DNA of 64,000 bases from Alloascoidea africana (Eukaryota; Ascomycota; Alloascoideomycetes; Alloascoideales; Alloascoideaceae): assembly GCA_030581615.1 (NCBI GenBank), contig JAKTTT010000055.1:62001-126000 (forward strand), read 5' to 3'. Under the pieces are notes generated by a model. That model had not been told where the DNA came from. It saw nothing but the letters and a program-made list of their open reading frames with translations, and ran no database searches. Positions 1 to 11,031 of this stretch are shown here, in pieces. Numbering within the stretch: the stretch's first letter is position 1; every line of letters starts with the position of its first letter. Made by a program: the position numbers and the translations under genes.

Positions 1-894
1 CTTAAGCATCGGTTTATTCCTGTTGGCCACTAGAGATAAAAAAACAAACTCCTATTCAATAGCCAGCTTTAGAACCTTTTGAGTTAGGTCAATGTATGGC
101 GTCTATAGAATCATTATCATGGATTAAACTCAGATTTCAGAGAAGAAAACTAAGGAACTTGCATTTCTTCAAAGACGATGTCGACAGTTTTATATACTTA
201 AACTAACCTGTTTGGAATCTGATGGTATTCCCAATCTCTTTTCTTGAGTATTTTTTACGAAAAACCTGGGTTGTCAATTACGGAGTAAGTTCCACTACAG
301 ATTAAACTAGATATCTGGTTTTTCCTTTTTTTCTGTTAAGGGCTCCATTATTACAGAAGGGTTATCTGTTTCTGCATTCTAGAAGCTGCTTTAATGTTGG
401 ACTGAGCAGTGGGAAGTATAAGTAAGTCTAGTGGACCTCAAACTTATCCATGCCTAACAGCTCATAGTTGGTACACAACTTTTCAGTTTATCTTTTTCAA
501 ATAAACGGGTCAACTAGCGTCAACATACGGACTTTTGTAAAATATTCCCGCTTTTGGACGTCACATTTGTATTTTTGGTGAAGTAAATTCCCTTATTTGG
601 ACCAAAAGTCACGACACTTTCATGGGGGCAAAAACTGGGAAAATGGGGGTTTTAACCTGGCGTAGCGGGTTCACTTTTGCGTGGATTTGGATGAAAGGGG
701 AGATTTAAGGACTGCGTAAAACTACCTCACGAGTGCCACCAAGAGCTAGGATATAAGTGTATTGTGGAGTCTACAATGCACAAACTGCGCCGCTGCATCG
801 ACGAACAGGGTGCCTCAGCAGTCGTGAAGCTATTCTCAGAAGTAGGAGGTTTGCTCAAAAGGAGGGTTGGAGGGGGCGGGTAACCGGATCAGAA
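1..894. other. intergenic, no gene recognised
   Basis: No open frame here resembles a known family. The stretch lies immediately 5' of the Helitron wreck and may contain its decayed flank or terminus, but I found no convincing Helitron end (TC start or hairpin plus CTRR end). Confidence 0.5.
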
Positions 895-1614
895 ACTCCT
901 GATACTCTTGACACTCCTCTTCAACAACACAACAAACTCAGTCTCCACTTCCCAATCCCGATGATGACGAATTCCCTCACAGTTTTGTCTCTCACTTATC
1001 CGAGGTGGAGACGTTTGATATAGTCTCCTCATTGGGGCGCTTTACACTGGAAACTTGAACTACGCAGTTCTCCCTCAACCCGTTTTAATCAGGAATGGCG
1101 ACATTGTGCTCCCTGCTATTCGAGAGCCGCCACCCTATTTAAAACAACTATACGAAGGCACAGATAGTAGGGCTAAGTCGTTTCGTAGCAATATATGACA
1201 ATATAATAGATGCTTTACTTTTTCGCATTCAAAATTTCATGTACCTGAACATCTTATGAACATGAAATTTAGAATGAGAGAAGGTAAAACATCTATTATA
1301 TTGGCGTATTTTGCTACGAAATGCCTTGGCTCTACCATCAGAGCCTTCGTATAGCTGCTTTAAATATGGGGGGGGGCTCGAATTGCAGGCAGGACAATGT
1401 CGCCATTCCTACAACACAAATTGAACCGCGTGGAAGGTGAACTACGTAGTTCAAGCTTCCAGTGTAAAGCGCCACAATGAGGGCACTCAACATTCATTCT
1501 GCCAATGTCGAATGTCTCCACCTCAGATAGGTGAGAGACAAAAGCGCGAGGAAAATCGTGATCATCATGAGGAGTGGGGATTGGGGTTTGTCGTTGAACA
1601 GCAGTATCAGGAGC
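895..1614. repeat. large imperfect palindrome 1 (Helitron N-terminal region)
   Basis: The left arm (about 895-1242) and right arm (about 1258-1614) are reverse complements of each other with scattered differences, around a loop of roughly 15 bp. The match is easiest to see near the centre (AAATTTCATGT against ACATGAAATTT) and around GGCGCTTTACACTGGAA in the left arm and its complement near 1459-1475. Both arms derive from the same part of the Helitron protein gene. Confidence 0.85.
1258..1614 (-). pseudogene. Helitron N-terminal zinc-finger fragment
   Basis: Read on the minus strand, this arm gives an open run containing SEVETFDIGRMNVECPHCGA, then ALHWKLELR, then FNLCCRNGDIVLP. This is the characteristic Cys-rich segment that precedes the helicase-like N-terminal domain of Helitron proteins. 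The opposite arm on the plus strand (895-1242) encodes a more decayed version of the same stretch. Neither arm continues into a Rep domain. Confidence 0.8.
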
Positions 1615-1689
1615 ATCGGCATTGGGAAGCTGAGTTTCGCGTTGAGCCAGGGCAGACTAATAATCAGTTATATGCGTCAAAATCTTTTA

Positions 1690-2028
1690 AAATACATTTA
1701 CAAGGACTCTGATGCTGCAACTGTCCGCGTCGATAATGTCGACAAAGTATCCCAATATCTGAACTACAGGTACCTGGGTTCTATCGAATGCGGCAATCGC
1801 ATTATGGCATATCCCTCACAAGCCTCTTCCCCTACTGTATATTTTTTGGCATTACATCTGGAGAACGGTCAGATGGTTCATTTTGATCCAAATTCTTCAA
1901 GTGACGAAATTCAAACCAGAATTGCGAACCAAAAGAAAACTACACTTTTGGCTTGGTTCGAGTACAACTTACACAACACGAATGGTCGACATCTCACATA
2001 TATCGAGTTTCCTACGCATTATGTGTTT
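1690..2028 (+). pseudogene. Helitron helicase fragment (middle region)
   Basis: The open frame starts with KYIYKDSDAATVRV and continues through YLNYRYLGSIECGNRIM and LALHLENGQMVHFDP to TTLLAWFEYN. In complete Helitron proteins these motifs lie between the Rep and helicase parts. The plus-strand frame closes near 2109, after the loop of palindrome 2 has begun. An inverted copy of the same segment occupies 2093-2362. Confidence 0.8.
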
Positions 2029-2362
2029 AACAAAACCTCTGGAAAATGGCCACCGAGAAAAATAAAATCGTTCTTTGGCTTTTTTGGTGCAGAAACATAT
2101 AATGCCTAGGAAACTCAATATATGTGAGATGTCGACCATTCGTGTTGTGTAAGTTGTCACAAACCAAGCTAATAGTGTAGTTTTCTTTTGGTTCGCAATT
2201 CTGGTCTGGATTGCATCACTCGATGTATTTGGATCGAAATGAATCATCTGACCATTTTCCAAATGCAAAGCCAAAAAATAAACAGCAGGGGAAGATGCTG
2301 GTGAACTTGTGAGGGATGTGCCATAATTCGATTGTAGCATTCCATAGAACCCAGATACCTGC
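1766..2362. repeat. large imperfect palindrome 2 (Helitron helicase region)
   Basis: The left arm (about 1766-2028) and right arm (about 2093-2362) are inverted copies with scattered substitutions, separated by a 64-bp loop. The outer ends read AGGTACCTGGGTTCTAT on the plus strand and AGGTATCTGGGTTCTAT on the minus strand. The inner ends are GAGTTTCCTACGCATTAT and its near complement. Each arm keeps a readable Helitron segment in its own orientation. Confidence 0.87.
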
Positions 2363-2990
2363 TCTCATAGATTCGCAGTTAGTTGGCCGGGCCGTGCTCT
2401 CAGTCCGAAACGATCGAGTCATTTACATCAATAAAAATGTTTTGTGCAAGATGCCTGGAGAGTCTAGGAAATATCTTGCAACAGACTTAATTAATGATGA
2501 TCTGGAAGACGAGGATGAGGACCGCTCAATTCCTCCAGAATACCTGCATAAGCTGAATTGTGCTTCTTTTCCTCTTGGTGAACTGGAGTTGAAAGTCGGT
2601 GCTCCCATTATGCTATTACAAAATCTAAACCCTACTGCCGGCCTTTGTAATGGGACTCGACTTATTATTACATCTTTGGGTGAGCATGTTCTACATGCCC
2701 GTTTTATGGCTAGTGATACTGCCCTTAGCCCACGAATCACGATCAAAACCGATGAGTTCGGCTATAAGTTCCCAAGGAAACAGTTTCCTGTTAGACTGGC
2801 ATTTGGGATGACCGCAAGCAAAAACGGTCTCTGCAACATGTCGGCCTTGACCTGCTATCCCCAGCGTTTTCTCATGGCCAGCTTTACATTGGGTTGTCAA
2901 AGGTGACAAAAGTTGCAAACTTGACCTCTTCCTTGGCCGAGATTCCACGGAAACCAAAAATGTTGTATACCTGGAAGTTTTGCAATGTGT
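2363..2990 (+). pseudogene. Helitron/Pif1-type helicase C-terminus
   Basis: The plus-strand frame reads NKNVLCKMPGESRKY, an acidic stretch, FPLGELELKVGAPIMLLQNL with NPTAGLCNGTRL, then RKQFPVRLAFGMTASKNG. After a frame change the family's final motif follows (HGQLYIGLSKVT, near 2880-2915, then NVVYLEVL). These are the last motifs of the Helitron/Pif1 SF1 helicase domain. The reading frame is disrupted and the catalytic core is absent, so it is a relic. Confidence 0.85.
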
Positions 2991-4462
2991 ACGTAGAGAT
3001 ACATGAGAAATGTGTGGTAGACTTTGATATAAAAAATGTGAATCTACTTCTAAGATTTGCGCCGTCGAAGGTGGCCAACGCAGGCATTTTTTACTAGTTG
3101 AAGATTTTGAAGAAGTCAAGTTAAAGTCTTGAATGATCTATATCTGGAAATACAGGTACATTATTTTGGAATGGATAATAAAGGATGAGGTAAAGTTAAA
3201 TGAATGGCCAGTTTTGTGTTTTGAGACATCTTACATACAGCCTTTTTCCATTTTTAAAATATTTTGATATCATTTTTCCTAATCTTTTTGCAATAGAGAT
3301 CACTTTGTGTAGTTTTTTTTTTTTTGACCTAACAAGCATTTCGATCTCTTTTTTCCTGTAAGCAATAATGCTTAGCCCATTGTTTTGCCAAACTCAGTTG
3401 CAAAAAGAAATGTATTCAAAGATCAATTAAGCTTTACAACTCGAAAATTTACCATTTTTAAAGGGACATTTGAATCAAGATCGGGGATAGGGGACTGGTT
3501 TACCTGTATCATTCTGCTTTTAGATCGAAGAGTGAGTTTGTCGTCTCTAAAATATCAAATCAAGCGTAATCACTAGTTAAGAAACCCCATCTGAAGCATA
3601 TTGGGTGATTACAAAAACAAGGAGAATTGTTAACAGTTACTATATGAGTTCTCATAAAAAGCAAAAGTACAGGGGAAAAAAGACACCACTAACTCGCAAC
3701 TTGAATCCACACAGCAGCATTTGTTTCTTGTTTATTCCATTCTATGCAATGCAAACAACGGCGCACATTCCAGGAACCAGGAACCCACAAGGCATTGGTG
3801 GGCGACTCTTGCTTTCCCTTTGTCTTGTCCTCGGTTGTTTCCATGAGATACATGTGAAACCATTTTATTAAGAAAGAAAATCTAGGTTGAACATACTTGG
3901 TATTTACCAGCTTATAGGTGCACCACCACTGAGACAAAAATAAGGCATTTGGGGGTCCCTTTGCGAGTCTGTTTGAAACAATTAAAGTCTTGATATGCAT
4001 GTCTGCATTGTCTGTACTCTGTGAAGGGCTTTCTCATTACCAATTGTCAAAATCTTGCATCTGGGACAGTCTTACATTACATCGTCCCTTTGCTTCTATT
4101 CCGGGAAAGGAAACACATTATTACCCCAAAGGGAGGAAATTATCTTTTGGAGTTTGATTCCCAAAGGCACAACAATGTGGCTTTACCTGGTGGCTGCGGT
4201 CCATCTCATCGGGTGGTTCCTCTTTCCAAGTTTCTAGAAAGAAATAGTGGTGAAACTGTTTCAAACAGGTATTTACATCTCACTCTTTCTCAACATGAGA
4301 AACAATATATAAAAGAAATCAGATTTGCACTCCTTATAGTCTTTCTTTTTTGAAATCACCAAGTGATCTTTGTATCATTTTTCCTTCTCTCCTTTCCTTC
4401 AAGCATTGCCATTCGTTCCTCCCCCTCCCCTCATATCCCATTTCATTCCTTCACTTCTATCA
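2991..4462. other. intergenic, promoter side of the cellulase gene
   Basis: This AT-rich stretch has only short unconvincing frames. The last 160 bp contain the likely core promoter of the GH45 gene (TATA box at 4306-4314). The transition from Helitron relic to ordinary sequence lies somewhere around 3000-3200; no clean terminus was seen. Confidence 0.5.
4306..4314 (+). promoter_or_regulatory. TATA box of the GH45 cellulase gene
   Basis: TATATAAAA lies about 150 bp upstream of the chosen start codon at 4463, followed by a pyrimidine-rich leader. This is a normal spacing for a yeast TATA-type, regulated gene. Confidence 0.6.
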
Positions 4463-5710
4463 ATGGGTTTCTCAAAGTCAACCATTATCGCTTTCACTGC
4501 TCTTGTTCTTGCAACAGATGCATTAGCTGAAAACTGTGCCGATCTATACTACCAATGCGGTGGTTCCATGTGGTCCGGTGCCACTTGCTGTGCAACAGGC
4601 ACCTGTGTTAGCCAGAATCCTTACTATTATCAGTGTGTTGAAACTGGTCAGGTCAATTACGATAACAATAACAACAATGGGAACAATGAAGCTGCTCCAG
4701 CTACAACTGTAGAGACTGTAGCCACCACTGCTGCGGCTGACGCTGCAACGACCCAGCATGCCGCTGAAGAGACCTTTAGTCTTACCTATGCTGACGACAA
4801 CGACGGGGACGTTTCTTCCTTTGCAGAACAAGGTGATGATGATGCTGATACTGTGACTTTGGACACCATGGAATCGCCCGAAACTGTTGAAACTACTGCT
4901 GCTGCTGCCACCACAGCTTCTGACGTCGAAGCCGCTGACCCCACGGTTGATCCTGCTCCATCAGAAACCGAGGAGGCTGTTGAAACACCTTCTGAGTCTG
5001 CCGCTGCTGATACTGGTTCTTCTGATTCCTCGGAATCATCTGGTTCTGCCGGTTCCACCGATTTTGTTGAAATTTCTGGCGGATCATCAGGATCAGGATC
5101 AACCACTCGATACTGGGATTGTTGTAAACCAAGTTGTGCATGGTCAGGAAAAGCCGATTTTACCAATCCCGTTAACAGCTGTGCTGCTGATGGAGTCACT
5201 GTTTTGGGCGTTGACACCCAGAGCGGTTGCACTGGCGGAACAGCCTACACATGTACAGACCAGCAACCATTTGTGGTTTCTGATGATTTGGCCTACGGTT
5301 TTGCAGCAGTTTCATTGAGTGGTGGATCTGATGACAGCATGTGCTGTTCTTGCTACTTACTAACGTTTACCAGTGGAGGCGCATCTGGTAAAAAAATGGT
5401 TGTTCAAGCCACAAACACAGGAAGTGATCTTAGTTCAAACCACTTTGATCTTGCCATGCCAGGTGGTGGTCAAGGAATCTTTTCCGGATGTTCATCCCAA
5501 TACAGCGATTCCGGTGATGTTTGGGGTCAACAATACGGAGGCATCAGTAGTTCAAGTGAATGTTCTGCTTTACCTGAAGGTATCCAAAGTGGATGTCTCT
5601 GGAGATTTGACTGGTTTGACAATTCTGATAATCCAAATGTTGATTTTGTTCAAATCCAATGTCCTACTGAGTTGACCGATATTTCTGGATGTTCCAGAAA
5701 CGATGAGTAG
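4463..5710 (+). CDS. secreted endoglucanase, CBM1 plus GH45 catalytic domain
   Basis: Beta-1,4-endoglucanase predicted to act on cellulose outside the cell. I start at 4463 rather than at the upstream in-frame ATG (4370) because the protein then opens with a clean signal peptide (residues 1-22, ending ATDALA). Residues 25-59 are a fungal CBM1 cellulose-binding module (YYQCGG, six cysteines, NPYYYQC). Residues 60-208 form an unusually acidic Ala/Thr/Ser/Glu/Asp linker. Residues 213-415 are the GH45 domain, with [12 protein letters not shown] giving the catalytic Asp219 and [11 protein letters not shown] giving Asp329. Both catalytic residues and most disulphide cysteines are present. Length is 415 aa. 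S. cerevisiae has no cellulase, so the gene marks a plant-matter-associated yeast lineage. Confidence 0.93.
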   Translation: MGFSKSTIIAFTALVLATDALAENCADLYYQCGGSMWSGATCCATGTCVSQNPYYYQCVETGQVNYDNNNNNGNNEAAPATTVETVATTAAADAATTQHAAEETFSLTYADDNDGDVSSFAEQGDDDADTVTLDTMESPETVETTAAAATTASDVEAADPTVDPAPSETEEAVETPSESAAADTGSSDSSESSGSAGSTDFVEISGGSSGSGSTTRYWDCCKPSCAWSGKADFTNPVNSCAADGVTVLGVDTQSGCTGGTAYTCTDQQPFVVSDDLAYGFAAVSLSGGSDDSMCCSCYLLTFTSGGASGKKMVVQATNTGSDLSSNHFDLAMPGGGQGIFSGCSSQYSDSGDVWGQQYGGISSSSECSALPEGIQSGCLWRFDWFDNSDNPNVDFVQIQCPTELTDISGCSRNDE

Positions 5711-6788
5711 ATTATGATATGATCCTGTCATCAAAAGTATTTCACTCATCTGATGATGATGATGAAAATTATAGATCAAAAGTTTTTTGTTCAGTTCTAA
5801 ATGTGCCGCTTATATATTTTTCGGGGCTTATGTTCTTCACTCTCAGACTCTTAAAAATACCAAAAAAACAAAAAATTGTGAGAATAGATAAATGAAGAAA
5901 AGGTTATTCTTTTTTGTTATAATCAAACTCGTAGATTCTTCGTGATTGGTTTTTTTTTTCCCAAGATGACTGGACTGACTATCTGTGTAAACAAAGTTAC
6001 AGAGGTGTAAACAAATCTACAGTAAATTGTTGATTCTGAAACAACTTTCCAAATCTACACTTTGATTTTTTTGTTGATGAAGAGTGGTCTAATTGTTGTT
6101 ACCAGACATAATCCACACTGATTCGTAGATTCTATTTTTTGTTTTTTTTTTGCTCAACGTTTTTTGATTGTTCAAGATGGATTTTTACCATCCTATAATG
6201 CTAGTAAAGCATTATCAACGTTTTTCATACGTCTGCCCTATTTTTTTTTTCTTGCTGCTCAAGTGCTTATTCATTTTGATACCCAAAAGAGAATTTTCAA
6301 AAATTGATACCAGTTTGCATTTATTTTTTCCAACCTTGGTGAAGCAGAACTGCAAGAGAATCAACTCTTCAACCATATCGATAAACCATTGGTGATTTTT
6401 TGTTATTATATATATCGTTTCACTTATAGACATGTTCACTTTTACTTGTCCAAGAAGTTTACCACCAATAAGGAGTGGTTTTGAACGAGGCGTTTGAGAA
6501 ACGAAGAATGATGACTTATCCTCATTCTTTGTAATTGATGCTTTTCCAGGGATTGTGCATACAATCCGAGTTTTTATAAAGCTAGAGGTTCTTGTACCAT
6601 TGTCGTTTAGAAAGAAGAATCCTTAATCTATCTAATTCAATTCAATTTCAAACACATTTTTTTGTTTTAATTCAACAAGTGACTGGATCACTAAAAGCTA
6701 TAATATATCCAAGACTACATTTCACTCAACATCTTTAAAGCTAAATACAACCTAATATTAATACTAATAAACCCCCATAAAGACAAAA
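5711..6788. other. intergenic, AT-rich
   Basis: Contains the 3' region of the cellulase gene and the upstream region of the next gene. Many T-runs and an ATATATAT stretch near 6409 are present. No gene is supported. Confidence 0.5.
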
Positions 6789-7808
6789 ATGAGATTCAAT
6801 TCACTAATCCTTTGCATCATTCAGTTGAACACCTGGTGTGCTTCAGCTTTTTACATCAACACAGTTGGAGAATCGGCTGTGAGAACCTCTGCAGGCAGTG
6901 GTGTAACCAGCTCAAGCTCGGAACTTTTTCAATTGGATGCTAAAGTTTCTCTTATTGCTCGCGATGATGGTGAAGAAGCAGAGACAACAAGTTTGAAAAC
7001 GGGTTCAAGAAGATTCAGTAGACCTCCAACACAGATGATTGTTCGTCCTGCAACCGCAGCAACATCTACACCTGAATCTACTGTGACTTCTACTTCTGCC
7101 AACTTTCAGAATGACACTTTGTCTACTGCCAGTTCAAAACCCTCTTCTACTATAATCTCATCCAGCTCAATTTCAGAGTTTTCAGATTCGATCACATCGA
7201 ATCAGATTAGCACAACAAGTACCAGTGGCAGTACCAGTTCTGATATAACCTCCTCGACATTCAGTTATAGCAATGTCACAAAGGCTCTAGCCAAAGCATC
7301 TTCATCTTCAACCAAATCAAGAATTGCATCTAGAAGCCCCATCCGATCCCAAGTGGTTGTTCATGGCGGTAAGACAATAGCAACTACAACCACTCCATCC
7401 ACTCCTGTTGCTTCCACTTCCACATCTGCAACAACCTCACTAACCGAGACTCCCAGTACATCATCAGGCGCTGAAGCTAAAGTCGGAACCGTAATCGAAA
7501 CCAGCAGCAGCAGCAGCACTTTTGAAACTGTTGGGAGCGCGGAATCAACCTCTGTTTCTACTACACCTAAACATAATCCAGTTGCAGTGGCCGTGAATTC
7601 TTCTTCTTCTTCTAGTACTGCTATTGATGATAATAGTAAAGAAGAGATAGCAACATCAGTTATTGCAGCCGCGGCACCAGCAACTGTTACGTTGTATGAG
7701 ACGATTCAGGAACAGATAACGGTTTATGGACCTACTGTAACGGTAGGTTACACCACCACTTTTTCCACTTTTTACCAATCCTATTTCAGTACGAGTTATA
7801 ATGAGTGA
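6789..7808 (+). CDS. Ser/Thr-rich secreted or cell-wall protein, unknown function
   Basis: Predicted 339-aa protein of unrecognised family. It begins with a plausible signal peptide (about residues 1-20: hydrophobic ILCIIQL then ACS-type small residues). A long body is dominated by Ser and Thr (about 55-290), as in heavily O-mannosylated wall proteins. A basic stretch around TGSRRFSRPP could be a processing site. The last 45 residues differ in character: TVTLYETIQEQITVYGPTVT then Tyr/Thr/Phe-rich, ending SYNE. There is no C-terminal hydrophobic GPI-attachment tail. The start is preceded by an A-rich leader. It could be a secreted mannoprotein or adhesin-like wall component. It shares direction with the neighbouring cellulase, but no functional link is shown. 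Confidence 0.7.
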   Translation: MRFNSLILCIIQLNTWCASAFYINTVGESAVRTSAGSGVTSSSSELFQLDAKVSLIARDDGEEAETTSLKTGSRRFSRPPTQMIVRPATAATSTPESTVTSTSANFQNDTLSTASSKPSSTIISSSSISEFSDSITSNQISTTSTSGSTSSDITSSTFSYSNVTKALAKASSSSTKSRIASRSPIRSQVVVHGGKTIATTTTPSTPVASTSTSATTSLTETPSTSSGAEAKVGTVIETSSSSSTFETVGSAESTSVSTTPKHNPVAVAVNSSSSSSTAIDDNSKEEIATSVIAAAAPATVTLYETIQEQITVYGPTVTVGYTTTFSTFYQSYFSTSYNE

Positions 7809-9750
7809 ATTCAAAAACAAATCAAAATCAAAATCAAAAAAAAACACCTGACATGACATGACAAAACAGTAGATCAGTCAATCGGAATATGCTGTGAGAT
7901 CCCTCTTATTTTTTTTTGTGTCGTTATGTTCTTTCGTGCAAACTTGTTTACAATTGTTCATTTTGGATCGTGTTTGTGTATGTTTGCTAACGACGGAACA
8001 TACCCTCCGATTTTCCGTATCTGCACTCATTCATTCAAATCGTTACCTAAATTTTTTTTGGGGGGTTGTCGATCTTGATTGCTTTCTCTTCATATTGATC
8101 TTTTTGCACAATTAATTGAAAACAAAAAAAAAAACTCATTAATAATTAAAACTTGTATATGGTAAAAAATAGCAAAATCTCTAATAAAACAAAACTCTTA
8201 AATAAATGGTTGTAGTTGTAAAAGGAATGAAAAGAAAATCTGTGAATTGATGAATAATAGACTGAGAATGCAATTATGGAGGGTAGGTACTAGTGCAATC
8301 GACAAACCCACGAAGGGGTCGTCCCCACACACACACACAAAAAAAAGGATTAATAAAAGCTTGAATGATAAATGAAATTTCAGGTTTACGAAAGCAGAAG
8401 AAGTAAAAAAAAAGGGAGAGAGGTAGAGGGGAGGGAGGGAAGGAGATGCTATACGGCTGTTTCCCATCTCAGAGCAACTGGAACTCCAAAGATATTTCAG
8501 ATAAGCAGGAGGAGGAGGAGGAGGATGAAAAATTGCCATTTCTACAAAATGACAAAAGTGTCAGTTAAAGCACGAAAACATGCACATCTGTTTTCACTTT
8601 TTCCCATTTTACAATTCAATTTTTTAACTCAACTGGGTGAGTGATGAATGATGGTGGGGTATTCAAGAGATGGGATGGGGATGCACATATACAACAACCA
8701 ACAACAAGACCCAAGACCCAAGACCCAAAACCCAAGAGACAGATCATTTGCATTTGTTCATTGGCATGACTACCGGGGAGCAGTAATCCGAGCACCCAAA
8801 AAAAAAGAGGAAAGTGCGTAATATGATTAGCCTTTAGTTTTTCTCTATAGGTACAGTATAAGTATACCGGATACGTACTATCTATTTGATATTTTATGGC
8901 GTTAGAGAAAAAGCAAGAAAGAGAGATATGGAATTTAAGCAACGGCTAAAAAGGTCTGTGGAGTAGCAAAATAAAAAAAATAAGGGAGGGTGAATCCACC
9001 CCTCCCATTTGAATGTCAAAATAATATTTTGTTTCAGTTTGCTTTTTTTGTTTTTGTTTTTGTTTTTTTGCGATGCTCATCTCTTTCTTCTTGAGGCCAT
9101 CTCGAGTTGGTTTTTAAACTGATGACCAGGGTGGGAAATCAAATGTTTCGGTCATCCCTGGTTGGTGTGGGGTGTGGACAAAAAGACATATTAGGTCGAA
9201 ACCCTCATGATCACCGCATCTTTGCGCCAAAAAGCACAGGCAGTACGGGGATGGATTTGTAGACCGGCGTTTATTTTTTTTTTACTTATTATTATTATTT
9301 TTTTTTCGTGTTTTACTATTTTACCTCGTTAGCGAATATTATCATCGCCGATTTCCCCCGATGAGATGCCGTGAACTAAGAAGGAAGAAGGAAGAAGGAA
9401 GAGGAGGAGGTTTTTCAGAGCATCGATCCGGGGCTTTCTGCGCCATGTCCGGCGGTCGGATATGGGGCTCTACGTCATCCCCGTCGCGCGTCTAATTTCC
9501 GGAACTCTAAACCCTGGCAAGGGCAAACTGCTGTTGCTGAAGAGCAGCAGCACTCGAGCTGCTGGGGTTTTTCTGGAGACAAGGACGGAGACGGAGACAG
9601 AGACAGAGCAACACGGTCAGGCCATGTTGCGTTATTGTGTATCGGGACGGGCTGGCGGGCGGTCGGTCGGGTTCGCAGGGCATGATCTGTGGTGGAGTGC
9701 TGGGCAAGAGGATGGAGAAGAGAAGGAGCAGTAACGAGGAGATGAGGACA

Positions 9751-9810
9751 ATGGCAATGGCAATGGCAATGGCTATGGCAAATGACAGTGACAGTGACAG
9801 TGACAGTGAC
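9751..9810. repeat. adjacent hexanucleotide microsatellites (ATGGCA)n and (TGACAG)n
   Basis: ATGGCA-type units (one variant) run over 9751-9780 and are followed directly by TGACAG units to about 9810. Both have 6-bp periods. Confidence 0.85.
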
Positions 9811-10585
9811 AATGGCCGAGGATGGAGATGGTCCAGCATGGTGCTAATCTATCTATCTTTTAGCCATATCTGTTATCTACCTGGAGCCATGCCACCTCAG
9901 CTTCGAGAAGCAGAGGCAGAAGATAATTATAGTATTTGGGCCACGCACCATCGTGATCATCGCCGTGCCATGCCACACAGGTGTAGGATTCCGGGTATGC
10001 CCGCGACTCGGTCGAGTCCCAGAGACAAGGGAGCCAGGACATGGAGATGGAGATGCGGATCCTTGGTTCCCCGGGATGCCTGAAGGGAAGTGTTCATGCT
10101 GAGCAGCGAGTTTCCAAGCGGATGGGAATTTCAATTTCAATATCAATTTCAATTACAATTACGATTTCAATTTCAATGGGGAGCAGGAGTTGCGTGTCCG
10201 CGTCCCGGGTGGACTAATCGAGAGCGTAGGTTATCGTACTAAGAGCCAGCATGCCCGTTGAAACTTAAGCGCCGCAAATGAACAAGCCCATCATCGCATC
10301 TTCACGGGGGCACGCAGGCGCCCGGTGCGAGAATTAACTGGTGAGTTCTGGTGTCGCAGAAGCGACGGCAGATGGACCAAGATGAGCATCGAGGATCCGG
10401 AATCCGGAATCGACGAGAGGAACGGGTCCAGCGTGGGAGTGGAGTGGAGTGGCATAAAAGCTTCTTCCAGCCCAGGCGGCTAATGCCAGACCTTCATTCA
10501 TTCCTGTGCGGCCATCGCTGCCACGCCATGCCATCTCATCTCGGGTTCGGTTTCGTTCCGCCGGGGCCCGTCCGACCAGAAGAAG

Positions 10586-10615
10586 CTGGAGACTGGAGAC
10601 TGGAGACTGGAGACT
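10586..10615. repeat. heptanucleotide tandem repeat (CTGGAGA)4
   Basis: Four perfect or near-perfect 7-bp copies occur in the G+C-rich upstream region of the Myb/SANT gene. Confidence 0.85.
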
Positions 10616-11031
10616 GGGCACCACGGGGTGAACAGTCCTGGACGGAATCCCAGACAGTTCCAGAGCACTTTTCGTCCCGGTCGCCAGATCTGCCATCTCC
10701 AATACCACCACCATCAGCATCAGCATCAGCATCGTTCGCGTATATTAAAATTCAAGGTTCGCTGTATATATTTTTAATTGGGCTTCCGACCACTTTTGCA
10801 AGTCGCAGTTGGTGCAACCGGCGGACACAAACCAGAGGACCTAAAGAATAGGTCTGGCGAGCAGGCGACTGTGTCTGTGTCCGGTGTCTCTCGTGCACTC
10901 CAGACCAAACAGCCACGATGCACCGAGAACCGAGGAACCGGCCGATCGAGATCAGCTGGGCACCCTGGGCACTCTGGGATGCTGCGATGGAGAGACTCGG
11001 GCGCACTGGCGCTGCCAATCCGGCGCCCGAC

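Larger units (their letters stand above)
895..2990 (+). mobile_element. degenerate Helitron (rolling-circle DNA transposon) with two fold-backs
   Basis: Pieces of a Helitron Rep/helicase protein lie in alternating orientation. A Cys-rich N-terminal zinc-finger segment appears twice, as an inverted pair at 895-1614. A helicase segment also appears twice, as an inverted pair at 1766-2362, and the helicase C-terminus follows at 2363-2990 on the plus strand. Family recognition rests on CPHCGALHW followed by a Cys-Cys segment, KYIYKDSDAA with RYLGSIECGNRI and LHLENGQM, and the Pif1-type end VGAPIMLLQNLNP with HGQLYIGLSKVT. No HUH Rep domain and no helicase motifs I-IV are visible, so much of the middle of the protein is missing. 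The element is inactive as it stands. Helitrons are common in filamentous fungi and plants and seldom noted in budding yeasts. Confidence 0.85.

Noticed and set aside
4786-5232. 148-codon antisense frame within the cellulase linker
   Set aside because: Mirror of the low-complexity Ser/Ala/Glu linker on the other strand.
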